From: Chryseobacterium luquanense
Lineage (GTDB): Bacteria; Bacteroidota; Bacteroidia; Flavobacteriales; Weeksellaceae
Assembly: GCF_026460945.1 (NCBI RefSeq)
Contig: NZ_JAOVZV010000016.1
Span: forward strand, 83,720-147,719
DNA: 64,000 bases
Reading direction: 5' to 3'
Shown piece by piece: positions 18,125 through 26,036 of the stretch. The position numbers and the translations under genes are program-made. Each line of letters begins with the position of its first letter. Positions within the stretch are counted from its first letter, which is position 1. Below the pieces are notes generated by a model. That model was not told the origin of the DNA, did no database searches, and saw only the letters and a program-made list of their open reading frames with translations.

Positions 18125-18155
18125 AAAACTCAATCCTTTTCGGGTTGAGTTTTTT
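18125..18155 (+). terminator. Rho-independent terminator after the second lipoprotein
   Basis: Twelve-bp stem (18125-18136 with 18142-18153, one G-U pair), a 5-base loop ttttc and a T-run to 18155. The stem lies 25 bases past the stop codon. Confidence 0.85.
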
Positions 18156-18189
18156 ATTTCAGAACTCTTAATTTTGCAAAAAATTTCTC

Positions 18190-18753
18190 ATGAAATATTT
18201 AATTGTAGGTCTTGGTAACAAAGGCGCAGAATACGAAAATACACGTCACAATATAGGTTTTAAAGTTGCTGAAAAAATTGCAGAAACTTTAGAGTCATCA
18301 TTTCACACAACAAACTTCGGCTGGATGGCAGAAGGAAAATATAAAGGAAGAAAAGTATTGGTTTTAAAACCTGATACATATATGAACCTCTCAGGAAATG
18401 CCGTAAAATATTGGATGCAGAAAGAAAATATTCCTTTGGAAAATGTAATGATTGTTACAGATGATCTTGCTTTGCCTTTCGGAACTTTAAGAATGAAAAT
18501 GAAAGGTTCTGATGCAGGTCATAATGGGTTGAAAAACATTCAGGAAGTCTTACAGACTCAAAATTATGCAAGACTCCGTTTTGGGATTTCGGCTGAATTT
18601 TCAGAAGGAAGACAGGTTGATTATGTTTTAGGAGCTTGGAATGCAGAAGAAAATGAAAAACTTCCCGAAAGAATAGAAAAATTCACAAAAGCTTGTCTGT
18701 CTTTTGTTTTTGCAGGAATTGGTAATACAATGTCTGCTTTTAATGGTAAATAA
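18190..18753 (+). CDS. pth: Peptidyl-tRNA hydrolase
   Basis: 187 residues, the normal length for the bacterial enzyme that frees tRNA from dropped-off peptidyl-tRNA. The diagnostic motifs are present: GLGNKGAEYENTRHNIGF with Asn10 and catalytic His20, KPDTYMNLSG (about 60-69), DDLALPFG with Asp91/92, and GSDAGHNGLKNI (about 107-118). It starts 34 bases after the upstream terminator and ends at its own terminator, so it is monocistronic. Confidence 0.95.
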   Translation: MKYLIVGLGNKGAEYENTRHNIGFKVAEKIAETLESSFHTTNFGWMAEGKYKGRKVLVLKPDTYMNLSGNAVKYWMQKENIPLENVMIVTDDLALPFGTLRMKMKGSDAGHNGLKNIQEVLQTQNYARLRFGISAEFSEGRQVDYVLGAWNAEENEKLPERIEKFTKACLSFVFAGIGNTMSAFNGK

Positions 18754-18754
18754 A

Positions 18755-18784
18755 AATTGGGCGGAAAACACATTCCGCCCGATT
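18755..18784. terminator. Bidirectional terminator between pth and the carbonic anhydrase gene
   Basis: GGGCGGAA (18759-18766) pairs with TTCCGCCC (18773-18780), extended by four A-T/G-U pairs on each side, with a 6-base loop. T-rich sequence follows on the plus strand and A-rich sequence precedes it, fitting the two convergent genes that end at 18753 and 18805. Confidence 0.8.
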
Positions 18785-18804
18785 TATTTATTAAAATAAA
18801 TTGA

Positions 18805-19440
18805 TTATAACCAAGTTACAACGCCTGTTTCAACGTCATAATTCGCTCCTACAATTTTAATTTTACCTTCTTCTTCAAGTCTTTTTAAAGTGGAACTTTG
18901 CTTACGGATATCATCAATTGCATTTTTTACATTGTGCTGATTTAATCTTTCTAAAAGATCTGCATTCGCTGAAGAACGCTCTTCACCATCTTCAATGATT
19001 GTTTTAATAATTGGGTCGAAATGATCAATTAAATGGTTTAAATTATCCATTCCCATCCCTTCGATTTTAGCAGAATCTAGTCCGCCTTTCAAAGCTCCGC
19101 ATTTTGTGTGACCTAAAACGACAACCAATTTAGAACCTGCTACATTACAGCCAAATTCCATTGAACCTAAAATGTCCTGATTTACAAAATTTCCTGCAAT
19201 TCTGATACTGAAAACATCTCCCAATCCTTGGTCAAAGATTAATTCTGCAGAAGTACGGCTGTCGATACAGCTCAAAACAACTGCAAAAGGCCATTGCCCT
19301 TCACGAGTTGCATTTACCTGCTCCAATAAGTCTCTGTTTGCCTTTAAGTTTCCTACAAATCTTTGGTTTCCTTCCTTTAAAAACTGTAATGCTTTTTCTG
19401 GTGTAATCGTAGACTGAGTTTCTGATGTATGTGCTTTCAT
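18805..19440 (-). CDS. Beta-class carbonic anhydrase
   Basis: 211 residues. It has the beta-class zinc ligands Cys58, His111 and Cys114 and the Asp60-Arg62 dyad (SCIDSRT, GHTKCGA). It interconverts CO2 and bicarbonate in the cytoplasm. It follows the SulP gene by 52 bases in the same direction and is probably in an operon with it, so it may set the intracellular HCO3-/CO2 balance for that transporter. It is distinct from the second beta-carbonic anhydrase at 21539-22210 (different loop lengths and flanks), so this is not a recent duplication. Confidence 0.93.
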   Translation of the reverse strand: MKAHTSETQSTITPEKALQFLKEGNQRFVGNLKANRDLLEQVNATREGQWPFAVVLSCIDSRTSAELIFDQGLGDVFSIRIAGNFVNQDILGSMEFGCNVAGSKLVVVLGHTKCGALKGGLDSAKIEGMGMDNLNHLIDHFDPIIKTIIEDGEERSSANADLLERLNQHNVKNAIDDIRKQSSTLKRLEEEGKIKIVGANYDVETGVVTWL

Positions 19441-19492
19441 ATGATTTTTTTATTTTTTGAATTATTATTAAAATTATAAAATTTATTTGAGC

Positions 19493-21088
19493 TTACATTG
19501 CTCGTTTGTGGGTAATGACGATGTGAGAATCTTCATCGGTTTCGTAATCTTTATACGAAGTTTTGAAGCCTAAAAGTTCCACATTAATGTCTTCTTCTTT
19601 CGCCCGGATGTTGGCAAAATCCTGAATCATTTCCAATACATCCGTTGCGATATATGATGTTCCTCTCGCATCAATCGTTACCGTAGAGTTTGATTTAATG
19701 TTTTTCAATGTCTTTTTAATAGCAGCTTTATTTAAGAAAGATACTTCTTCTGCCAATTTTATTGTAATTCCGTCTGCATCACTCAGTTTTTCACGGCTTA
19801 AATAATAAGCACGTTTCATATTTCCTTGTAAAATATAGAAAACCGAAATCGCCAAGCCAATTCCTACACCTTTTAATAAATCGGTTGCCACAATTGCTAC
19901 TACAGTTGCCACGAACGGAATAAACTGGAATTTTCCCAACTTCCAAAAATGTTTAAATGTCGCAGGTTTTGCCAATTTATATCCTACCAAAAGCAATACT
20001 GCTGCAAGTGTTGATAATGGAATTAAATTTAAAATTACAGGAATTGTCAATACACAAACCAATAAAAGAACTCCGTGAATCATCGCTGATATCTTCGAAG
20101 TTGCTCCTGCGTTTGCATTTGCAGAACTCCTTACAACAACAGATGTCATTGGTAACCCGCCGATAAATGAACTGATTAAATTTCCGATTCCCTGAGCTTT
20201 TAATTCTAAATTGGTGTCGGTAATTCTTCTCTGAACATCCAAACGGTCTGAAGCTTCAATACAAAGTAATGTCTCAATCGACGCAACAATTGCAATCGTT
20301 GCTCCTGCAATCCAAACTTTTACATTGGTAAAACCATTAAAGTCAGGAAGAATCACTAAATTTTTAAAATCATCAAGACTTTTAGGTACAGGTAAATTAA
20401 CCAAATGCTCTTTACCAATTGCCAAAGAACTTCCGGATAATTTGAATAACTCATTTAATAAAATTCCGACAACAACGGCAACTAAAGCTCCGGGAAGCAT
20501 TTTTATCCTTTTTAAAACCGGAATTTTGTCCCAAGCTAAAAGTAAAGTAATTGAAACAACAGTTACAATTACTGCTCCGGGATGGATTGCTCCCATAAGT
20601 TCTGAAAAGTAATTGAAATTTAAGCCTTTATCAAAAATAGATTCGTGACCTTCATAGTCTTTATCAAAACCTAATGCATGAGGAATTTGTTTTAAAATAA
20701 TGATAATTCCTATCGCAGCAAGCATTCCCTCAATTACATTGTTAGGGAAATAATTGGAAATACTTCCGGCTCTTACAAAGCCTAAAACCAATTGAATGAT
20801 ACCTGCAATAATACCTGCGCAAAGAAACAGCTCGAAAGCTCCAAGATCTGTAATTGCCGTTAAAACAATGGCAGTAAGACCTGCAGCAGGTCCCGAAACC
20901 GAAATGTTTGAATTACTGATTGCGCCAATAACTAAACCACCCACAATCCCTGCAATAATGCCGGATAATGGTGGCGCACCGGATGCTAATGCAATTCCTA
21001 AACATAAAGGAAGGGCAACTAAAAATACAACGAGGCCTGAAGGAAAATTCTCCTTAATTCCTCCAAATAATGAATTTGTTTTTTTCAT
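19493..21088 (-). CDS. SulP family anion transporter with STAS domain
   Basis: 531 residues. The membrane part has about 12-14 helices, beginning FPSGLVVFLVALPLCLGIAL and containing SVSGPAAGLTAIV, the conserved SulP substrate-site region. The helices end near 430, and a cytoplasmic STAS domain occupies about 440-525 (TVTIDARGTSYIATDVLEM). SulP proteins carry sulfate, bicarbonate or dicarboxylates. Flanking carbonic anhydrase genes point to bicarbonate, as for the BicA branch, but the substrate cannot be fixed from sequence alone. Confidence 0.9.
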   Translation of the reverse strand: MKKTNSLFGGIKENFPSGLVVFLVALPLCLGIALASGAPPLSGIIAGIVGGLVIGAISNSNISVSGPAAGLTAIVLTAITDLGAFELFLCAGIIAGIIQLVLGFVRAGSISNYFPNNVIEGMLAAIGIIIILKQIPHALGFDKDYEGHESIFDKGLNFNYFSELMGAIHPGAVIVTVVSITLLLAWDKIPVLKRIKMLPGALVAVVVGILLNELFKLSGSSLAIGKEHLVNLPVPKSLDDFKNLVILPDFNGFTNVKVWIAGATIAIVASIETLLCIEASDRLDVQRRITDTNLELKAQGIGNLISSFIGGLPMTSVVVRSSANANAGATSKISAMIHGVLLLVCVLTIPVILNLIPLSTLAAVLLLVGYKLAKPATFKHFWKLGKFQFIPFVATVVAIVATDLLKGVGIGLAISVFYILQGNMKRAYYLSREKLSDADGITIKLAEEVSFLNKAAIKKTLKNIKSNSTVTIDARGTSYIATDVLEMIQDFANIRAKEEDINVELLGFKTSYKDYETDEDSHIVITHKRAM

Positions 21089-21217
21089 GACAGCGAAAAA
21101 TACTTAGTGTAACCGATTGATTTAATTAAATCTTCGGTAATAAAAATTGGAAATTAATTTAAAATGGACATCTATTCAACATCAAATCTGACATGAATAT
21201 TTAGTAATGTAAATAAA

Positions 21218-21517
21218 TTAAGCTTCCGGAGGAGGAGAAAATATAGTAAGAAATGGTGAAAGATGACGGGTGTCATCAATCAGCACAAAAGAGGTGTGCT
21301 CGAGATCAGGCTCGAAAAACTTCAGAAAATCATGTACGTTTAAAGTCTTTGGTAAAGTCTTTTCATAAACCGTAAATGATGAGTAATGAGAGTGTGTTTC
21401 TTCTTCGTTTAAGATTACATTAGTTCTCTGCAATTTCCACCCACAAATTGCAGCGATGCTCGGCAAGGCTGTAAAATTGATGATAAACAGTAATGTAATG
21501 ATACTCCAGAATTTCAT
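21218..21517 (-). CDS. Small membrane or exported protein between carbonic anhydrase and SulP genes
   Basis: 99 residues. An N-terminal hydrophobic segment (about 3-24, FWSIITLLFIINFTALPSIA) is a signal peptide or single anchor. The rest is soluble and ends in a Pro-rich tail (IFSPPPEA). I recognise no domain. It starts 21 bases after the carbonic anhydrase gene, as expected for an operon member, and is 129 bases from the SulP gene. It may be a small partner of the carbon-uptake unit, but only by position. Confidence 0.6.
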   Translation of the reverse strand: MKFWSIITLLFIINFTALPSIAAICGWKLQRTNVILNEEETHSHYSSFTVYEKTLPKTLNVHDFLKFFEPDLEHTSFVLIDDTRHLSPFLTIFSPPPEA

Positions 21518-21538
21518 TCACTCAAATTTTTAGAAAGA

Positions 21539-22210
21539 TTATTTCGTCTTTCTGCTCATGACCCAGTCTGAACTTGTAAGATTGTAAATCTTTTGAATGT
21601 CTTTTAAGATTTCCTCAAAATCAATCTCCAGATCTATAATTTTACCCGTTCTAAGGTCAAAAACCCAGCCGTGAACAATAGGATATTCGTCTAAGATATA
21701 TCGTTCCTGTACACAAGCCATTTTAATTACGTTTATACATTGCTCCTGAACATTTAGTTCTACAAGCCTGTCATAACGTTTGCTCTCATCATCGATAGAA
21801 TCCAGTTCTGCTTGATGCAATCTGTAAACATCACGAATGTTTCTCAGCCAAGGATTTAAAAGTCCTAAATCCTGAGGTGTCATCGCTGCTTTCACACCAC
21901 CGCAATTGTAATGTCCACAAACTATAATATGTTTTACCTTTAAATGTTCTACCGCATATTGTATAACAGCAGTGGAGCTCATATCTAAAGTATTAACAAT
22001 ATTTGCAATATTTCTGTGAACAAAAACTTCACCCGGTTTGGCGCCCATCAGTTCTTCTGCCGTCGCTCTGCTGTCTGAACATCCTATGTAAAGATACTCA
22101 GGGTTTTGAGTTTTGGCAAGATCTTCAAAGAAATGCGGATTATCTGCAACCTTAGACTCTACCCATTTTCTGTTGTTTTCGAAAATAACTTCGTACGAAT
22201 TCTTCATCAA
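21539..22210 (-). CDS. can: Beta-class carbonic anhydrase (Can type)
   Basis: 223 residues, close in length and motif order to E. coli Can. Zinc ligands are Cys44, His100 and Cys103; Asp46-Arg48 is the gating dyad (IGCSDSRAT, CGHYNCGG). The stretch VFVHRNIANIVN and the C-terminal HGWVFDLRTGKI are typical of the Can branch. It is first in a same-strand run with the small protein, SulP and the second carbonic anhydrase. ATG at 22210 or the second ATG at 22207 could be used. Confidence 0.93.
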   Translation of the reverse strand: MMKNSYEVIFENNRKWVESKVADNPHFFEDLAKTQNPEYLYIGCSDSRATAEELMGAKPGEVFVHRNIANIVNTLDMSSTAVIQYAVEHLKVKHIIVCGHYNCGGVKAAMTPQDLGLLNPWLRNIRDVYRLHQAELDSIDDESKRYDRLVELNVQEQCINVIKMACVQERYILDEYPIVHGWVFDLRTGKIIDLEIDFEEILKDIQKIYNLTSSDWVMSRKTK

Positions 22211-22335
22211 TTAAAATTTTAAAGATTATAATTATTTATTTCGTTTAAATTATTTCCAAATTCAATAGACTGAATCAATAATTATACAAATGTATTAATT
22301 TTAGCTAATTTACAAACCTTTTTAACAAAATTTAA

Positions 22336-22343
22336 TAATTTTG
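22336..22343 (+). promoter_or_regulatory. Promoter -7 element (TAATTTTG)
   Basis: Exact TAnnTTTG match 16 bases before the ATG at 22360. It drives the carrier-protein fusion gene alone. Confidence 0.5.
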
Positions 22344-22359
22344 CATCACAATAAAAACG

Positions 22360-23454
22360 ATGAAAAATAGTATTACCCGACTTTTGCCCAATCTTGATAC
22401 TGCTGATTTTAGTAAAAACTTTCAAAACTTAGAAATAGACAGTATTGATTTGGTTTCTCTTCGTGTTGAAATTGAGACCAAACTGGGCAGAATGATTCCC
22501 AATAAAGAATGGCTTGCTTTCAAAAATCTGAATGATATTTTGGAATATGCAGAAAAGCAGGATTCTTCACAATTAAATAATCTTCAAACACAAAATGTTG
22601 CATTTCAAAAAGAGGAACAAAATATAAACATGCCTCAAATGTGTCTTGAAGCTTTATCTGAAAACTGGTTGTTTAAGGAATCAGGGAGTTTGCATTGGGA
22701 CTTGCTTTGCAAAGGCCTGGATTCTTCATCGTCTGATCTTAAAGATGACCTTGGAAACAGACTCTACGCAACTTTTGTAAGAATAAGAATTACTGGTAAT
22801 ACAAATCTGAGTGATTTTCAGGAAAATGATCCTTTTGCTTTTAAAACAGAAATTTCAAGATATGGAATGGGAATGTTTTTCAGTAAAATAAACTTTGATT
22901 CTAATGATAATAATCTTCTTATCGAAATGATGACTAGTTTTTCGATAAGAAAATCTACAGGAGACAATAAAAGTCTTGCCAAAAGTCAGCCTGCAGTGGA
23001 GTTTTGCAGCATTCCGCAAACTTCAGAATTTCCGGTTTTCGGAAATGAGTACAGGTTAATTAAAAAAGAAGAATTAAAGACTTTCTTTTACAAAAATTAT
23101 GTATTCAATATTACTGAAGATGAGATTTTTAGATATGAATATTCTCTAAATCCTTATTATGATCTCAATGGAGTAGGGCTTTTATATTTTGCCTCTTATC
23201 CTGTGATCAATGATTTTTGTGAACTTCAGTATTTTAATAAAATTCAGGAAGTAGATCACGAGGAAAATTATTTTACGCTTTTCAGGGATATTATGTATTA
23301 TGCAAACTGCGATAAGAATGATAAAATAGTTTACATTCTAAATTCTGTAGAGCAGCTTCAAGATAATAAGGTGAAAACAATTAGCTCGTTTTACAGAAAA
23401 TCTGATCAAAAATTAATGGCAAGGATTTTCACAGTAAAACAGAGAAAAAATTAA
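22360..23454 (+). CDS. Carrier protein fused to an LnmK-like hotdog acyltransferase/decarboxylase domain
   Basis: 364 residues. Residues 1-65 are an acyl-carrier-protein domain: LEIDSIDLVSLRVEIE has the DSI(D) phosphopantetheine site at Ser28, and the following helices are intact. After a Gln/Asn-rich linker, residues 91-360 carry MPQMCLEALSENWLFKESGS, ENDPF (155-159) and SRYGMGMFFS (166-175). I associate these with the double-hotdog family of LnmK (leinamycin acyltransferase/decarboxylase) and the Pnap_2097 family. I infer that it loads or edits an acyl group on its own carrier domain. It is the only gene of its unit on the plus strand and overlaps the next, convergent gene by 4 bases. Confidence 0.7.
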   Translation: MKNSITRLLPNLDTADFSKNFQNLEIDSIDLVSLRVEIETKLGRMIPNKEWLAFKNLNDILEYAEKQDSSQLNNLQTQNVAFQKEEQNINMPQMCLEALSENWLFKESGSLHWDLLCKGLDSSSSDLKDDLGNRLYATFVRIRITGNTNLSDFQENDPFAFKTEISRYGMGMFFSKINFDSNDNNLLIEMMTSFSIRKSTGDNKSLAKSQPAVEFCSIPQTSEFPVFGNEYRLIKKEELKTFFYKNYVFNITEDEIFRYEYSLNPYYDLNGVGLLYFASYPVINDFCELQYFNKIQEVDHEENYFTLFRDIMYYANCDKNDKIVYILNSVEQLQDNKVKTISSFYRKSDQKLMARIFTVKQRKN

Positions 23455-24008
23455 ACTCTGTTGTTAATGTAATCTTCGGTTGCGTTTGCAATATTAAAAA
23501 TTCTGCAGGGATTTCCAATTACTAAAGAATTACTCGGTACATCTTCCGAAAGATAAGTGTTTGGAGCGATAATAACATTGTCTCCAATCGTGATTCCGCC
23601 TGCAATAACTGCATTGGGACCAACCCAAACTTCATCGCCTAATTTTGGGGTGCCTTTTTGCTTTCCACGGTTAGATTGCGCAATACTTACTCCTTGTGCA
23701 ATATTACAGTTTTTGCCGATGATTACTTTCGGATTGATGGCCACCATTCCCCAATGTCCCAAATAGAAACCTTCGCCAATTTCGGTTTCCGGATAAATCT
23801 GAAAGCCATATTTAATTTGAAAATGCCTCAATACAAGCTTCCAATACAATCCCAAAATTGGGGTTTTGTGATATTTTTGGCTTTTTCTTAGAATGTATAC
23901 ATAATGAAGATTAGGATTAAAACATTTTAACCAGATTTGAAAAGTTGTCAGCCATTTTCCGCTTTCTCTGAAAAAATCTTTTTGTATAATCGAATGATTT
24001 TCTGCCAT
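23451..24008 (-). CDS. Left-handed beta-helix acetyltransferase (serine-acetyltransferase-like)
   Basis: 185 residues. An N-terminal helical part is followed by hexapeptide repeats (IGKNCNIAQGVSI, VGPNAVIAGGITIGDNVIIA), ending VIGNPCRIF. The order GFYLGHWGMVAINPKVIIG matches the CysE-like branch often found in polysaccharide loci. It likely moves an acetyl group from acetyl-CoA to a sugar hydroxyl or amine. It follows the GT4 gene by 36 bases in the same direction. The exact acceptor cannot be read. Confidence 0.82.
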   Translation of the reverse strand: MAENHSIIQKDFFRESGKWLTTFQIWLKCFNPNLHYVYILRKSQKYHKTPILGLYWKLVLRHFQIKYGFQIYPETEIGEGFYLGHWGMVAINPKVIIGKNCNIAQGVSIAQSNRGKQKGTPKLGDEVWVGPNAVIAGGITIGDNVIIAPNTYLSEDVPSNSLVIGNPCRIFNIANATEDYINNRV

Positions 24009-24043
24009 AGGACAAATTTATAGTGTGTTTTTAGTTTTAAAAT

Positions 24044-25195
24044 TTATAACTCATCTAAAACTGAAGTTATTTTTTCAACAGAATTTTTGAGATTAAAAGG
24101 AATTATATAGTTTTTTAATTTTTCAGAATATTCTTCAAAATCTTGAGGCTGCAGTAATGCTTTTTTCATTCCTGAATATATTCCTTCTTCTGAGTTTTCA
24201 ATAATTAAACCCAATTCACCGCTATTCAACATTTCATTGACGCCGGAAACTTCTGTCGCAATAATTTTCTTTTTTAAAGTAATGGCTTCAAATAAAACCG
24301 TCGGAAAACCTTCATATCTCGAACTTAAAATATAAAAATCAGCATTTTTAAAATAAGGATAAGGATTATCTGTAAAACCTAACATTGTTGCAGTTTCATC
24401 AACCTTCAACTCGGATTTGAGCTTTTTAATATTTTCAAAATCTAAACCATTTCCAATGATTAAAATTTTATGGTGTAAACCTTCATCCAGAAGCTTTTTA
24501 TGAACATTCAAAAGCCTATCAAAGCCTTTTTGTGGGAAAATTGTCCCTACAGAAATAAAAGTCGGAACATTTTGATCAAATTCATAATTAATAACTGTTT
24601 TTTCTGACTTTGTTAAAATTTCTTCAGTATCTAAAGGATTGTAAATTTTGACAATTTTTTGTTTCTGGTTTTCATTTTCAGCCAAATCAATGAATAGTTT
24701 CTCTATTTTTTCTGAAATCACCATAATTTTATCAAAACTGAAAAACTTTTTAATCTCTGTTTCAGAATATCCTTTTACTTCCGAAAGATCATTGTGAATC
24801 CAGACGATTTTTTTTGATGATTTCAGCGGAGAATTTAGAATTTCATCACGCATTCCGTGAATAGCAGCGAATTCAATGTCGTACTTTTTACCTTTCAGTT
24901 TTCTTTTGTAAAGAAGATTCGGGAACTTTTTTAATGATTTCTGATAAACAACTCTTGCCGCTTTTTTCGGAATATCCTGAATTCTGTTTGTTGTAATCAT
25001 TTCACCTTTATTCAGAAAAATAATAGTAATCCACTTCGGAATTTCGTCTAAATATTTCCCTGAATATAAATTTAAAAGTAAATCAATTTCATATTTATCT
25101 TCCGGAAGGTTTTTTAGAAAAGTTGCCAAAACTTTTTCTGCACCTCCATGACGAAGCGAACCAATACGAATGAGAATTTTCTTTTTTTGTGACAT
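24044..25195 (-). CDS. GT4-family glycosyltransferase
   Basis: About 383 residues from ATG 25195 (MSQKKKILIRIGSLRHGGAE). I chose this start over an upstream in-frame ATG because it overlaps the previous stop by one base (TAATG). The GT-B fold shows in GGAEKVLATFL near the N-terminus, SVGTIFPQKGFDRLL in the middle and the EX7E donor-binding region SSRYEGFPTVLFEAITL. It is a retaining glycosyltransferase using a nucleotide sugar, acting on a lipid-linked glycan at the inner membrane. It is related to the GT4 at 28135-29289. Acceptor and sugar unknown. Confidence 0.88.
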   Translation of the reverse strand: MSQKKKILIRIGSLRHGGAEKVLATFLKNLPEDKYEIDLLLNLYSGKYLDEIPKWITIIFLNKGEMITTNRIQDIPKKAARVVYQKSLKKFPNLLYKRKLKGKKYDIEFAAIHGMRDEILNSPLKSSKKIVWIHNDLSEVKGYSETEIKKFFSFDKIMVISEKIEKLFIDLAENENQKQKIVKIYNPLDTEEILTKSEKTVINYEFDQNVPTFISVGTIFPQKGFDRLLNVHKKLLDEGLHHKILIIGNGLDFENIKKLKSELKVDETATMLGFTDNPYPYFKNADFYILSSRYEGFPTVLFEAITLKKKIIATEVSGVNEMLNSGELGLIIENSEEGIYSGMKKALLQPQDFEEYSEKLKNYIIPFNLKNSVEKITSVLDEL

Positions 25196-25755
25196 TATTC
25201 TGCAGCTTTGAATTTCTTTGGCAAGTTGGCTTTGAGCCATTCATTTAGTTGCTTTTTGTCTTTCTCAAGCTCTAAAGGATAATCAATAGTTGTTTTTTTG
25301 AGAACGTCACCATAATCTTCTATTTCGCAAACATATTTTGCGGGATTTCCTGAATAAACGGTGTGACTCGGCATAGAATCAGATAAAACGGAATTTGCTC
25401 CTAAAACACAATTGTCGCCAATTTCTACATTTTGTAAAATGACGGAACCATTTCCGATAGCACAGTTTTTTCCAATTTTGATATGCCCAAAGTTTCTCAC
25501 TTCTTCATAACCTTCAAGTTTTCTGAGATTGACCGTAAAACCTGAATGAGTAACAAAGGTAGCACCTTCTCCGATTCTGGTTTCATCGCCAATTTCCACT
25601 AAAAACGGCTCTGAGCCAAAGGAAACATGATTTCGAATTACTACGTTTTTTCCTAATTTCAAACCGTTGCTAACGCAGATTTTGTTGTAAACCCTTTGCT
25701 GAAAATCCTGAACTGTAGTTTGAAGTTTATTAATAATTTTATAAATCATCATCAT
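25195..25755 (-). CDS. Left-handed beta-helix acyltransferase (WbbJ-like)
   Basis: 186 residues. Hexapeptide repeats LGKNVVIRNHVSFG, IGKNCAIGNGSVILQNVEIGDNCVLGANSVLSDSMP and the closing SGNPAKYV define an acetyltransferase of the maltose/galactoside-acetyltransferase-like branch. A charged helical tail follows (about 150-186). Three ATG codons lie at 25747-25755. It has its own -7 promoter element and is translationally coupled to the GT4 gene. Probably O-acetylates a sugar of the glycan, or a carrier-bound intermediate. Confidence 0.82.
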   Translation of the reverse strand: MMMIYKIINKLQTTVQDFQQRVYNKICVSNGLKLGKNVVIRNHVSFGSEPFLVEIGDETRIGEGATFVTHSGFTVNLRKLEGYEEVRNFGHIKIGKNCAIGNGSVILQNVEIGDNCVLGANSVLSDSMPSHTVYSGNPAKYVCEIEDYGDVLKKTTIDYPLELEKDKKQLNEWLKANLPKKFKAAE

Positions 25756-25760
25756 GCGAA

Positions 25761-25768
25761 CAAAGTTA
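25761..25768 (-). promoter_or_regulatory. Promoter -7 element (TAACTTTG), leftward of a divergent pair
   Basis: Exact TAnnTTTG match on the minus strand, 5-13 bases before the three possible ATG codons (25747-25755). If used, the leader is very short and the second or third ATG is favoured. Confidence 0.45.
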
Positions 25769-25779
25769 AATATAATTTA

Positions 25780-25787
25780 TAAATTTG
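25780..25787 (+). promoter_or_regulatory. Promoter -7 element (TAAATTTG), rightward of a divergent pair
   Basis: Exact TAnnTTTG match 18 bases before the carrier-protein ATG at 25806. Together with the element at 25761-25768 it forms a compact divergent promoter. It argues against the ATG at 25785, which lies inside the -7 element. Confidence 0.5.
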
Positions 25788-25805
25788 CTTCTGAAAAATA
25801 CAATT

Positions 25806-26036
25806 ATGAAGGTAGAAGATTTCTGCGAATTAATCAGAACCGAGCTTAAAGAAGAAGCTGCAATTAATCCTACAACAAACTTTAAAGAACTTGAAAACTA
25901 TGGTTCTTTATCTGCTGTTGTAATTCTTCAGTTGGTGGAAGATAAATTTGATGTAAAAATCAATCCTAGAGGTTTCAGAAGCGTTAATACGGTAAATGAT
26001 TTAGTTGATATTATTGGGTTAGACAAGTTTTCTTAA
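25806..26036 (+). CDS. Free-standing acyl/peptidyl carrier protein
   Basis: 76 residues from ATG 25806; the upstream ATG at 25785 falls within the promoter. It follows the four-helix carrier fold: FKELENYGSLSAVVILQLVE aligns with the LGaDSL helix-II region of ACPs, with Ser34 at the phosphopantetheine position but Gly in place of the usual Asp before it. VEDKFDVKINPRGFRSVNTV matches the loop and third helix. It stands alone on the plus strand between the beta-helix acyltransferase and the GNAT, overlapping the latter's end by 4 bases. A DltA-like ligase nearby could load it. Confidence 0.78.
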   Translation: MKVEDFCELIRTELKEEAAINPTTNFKELENYGSLSAVVILQLVEDKFDVKINPRGFRSVNTVNDLVDIIGLDKFS

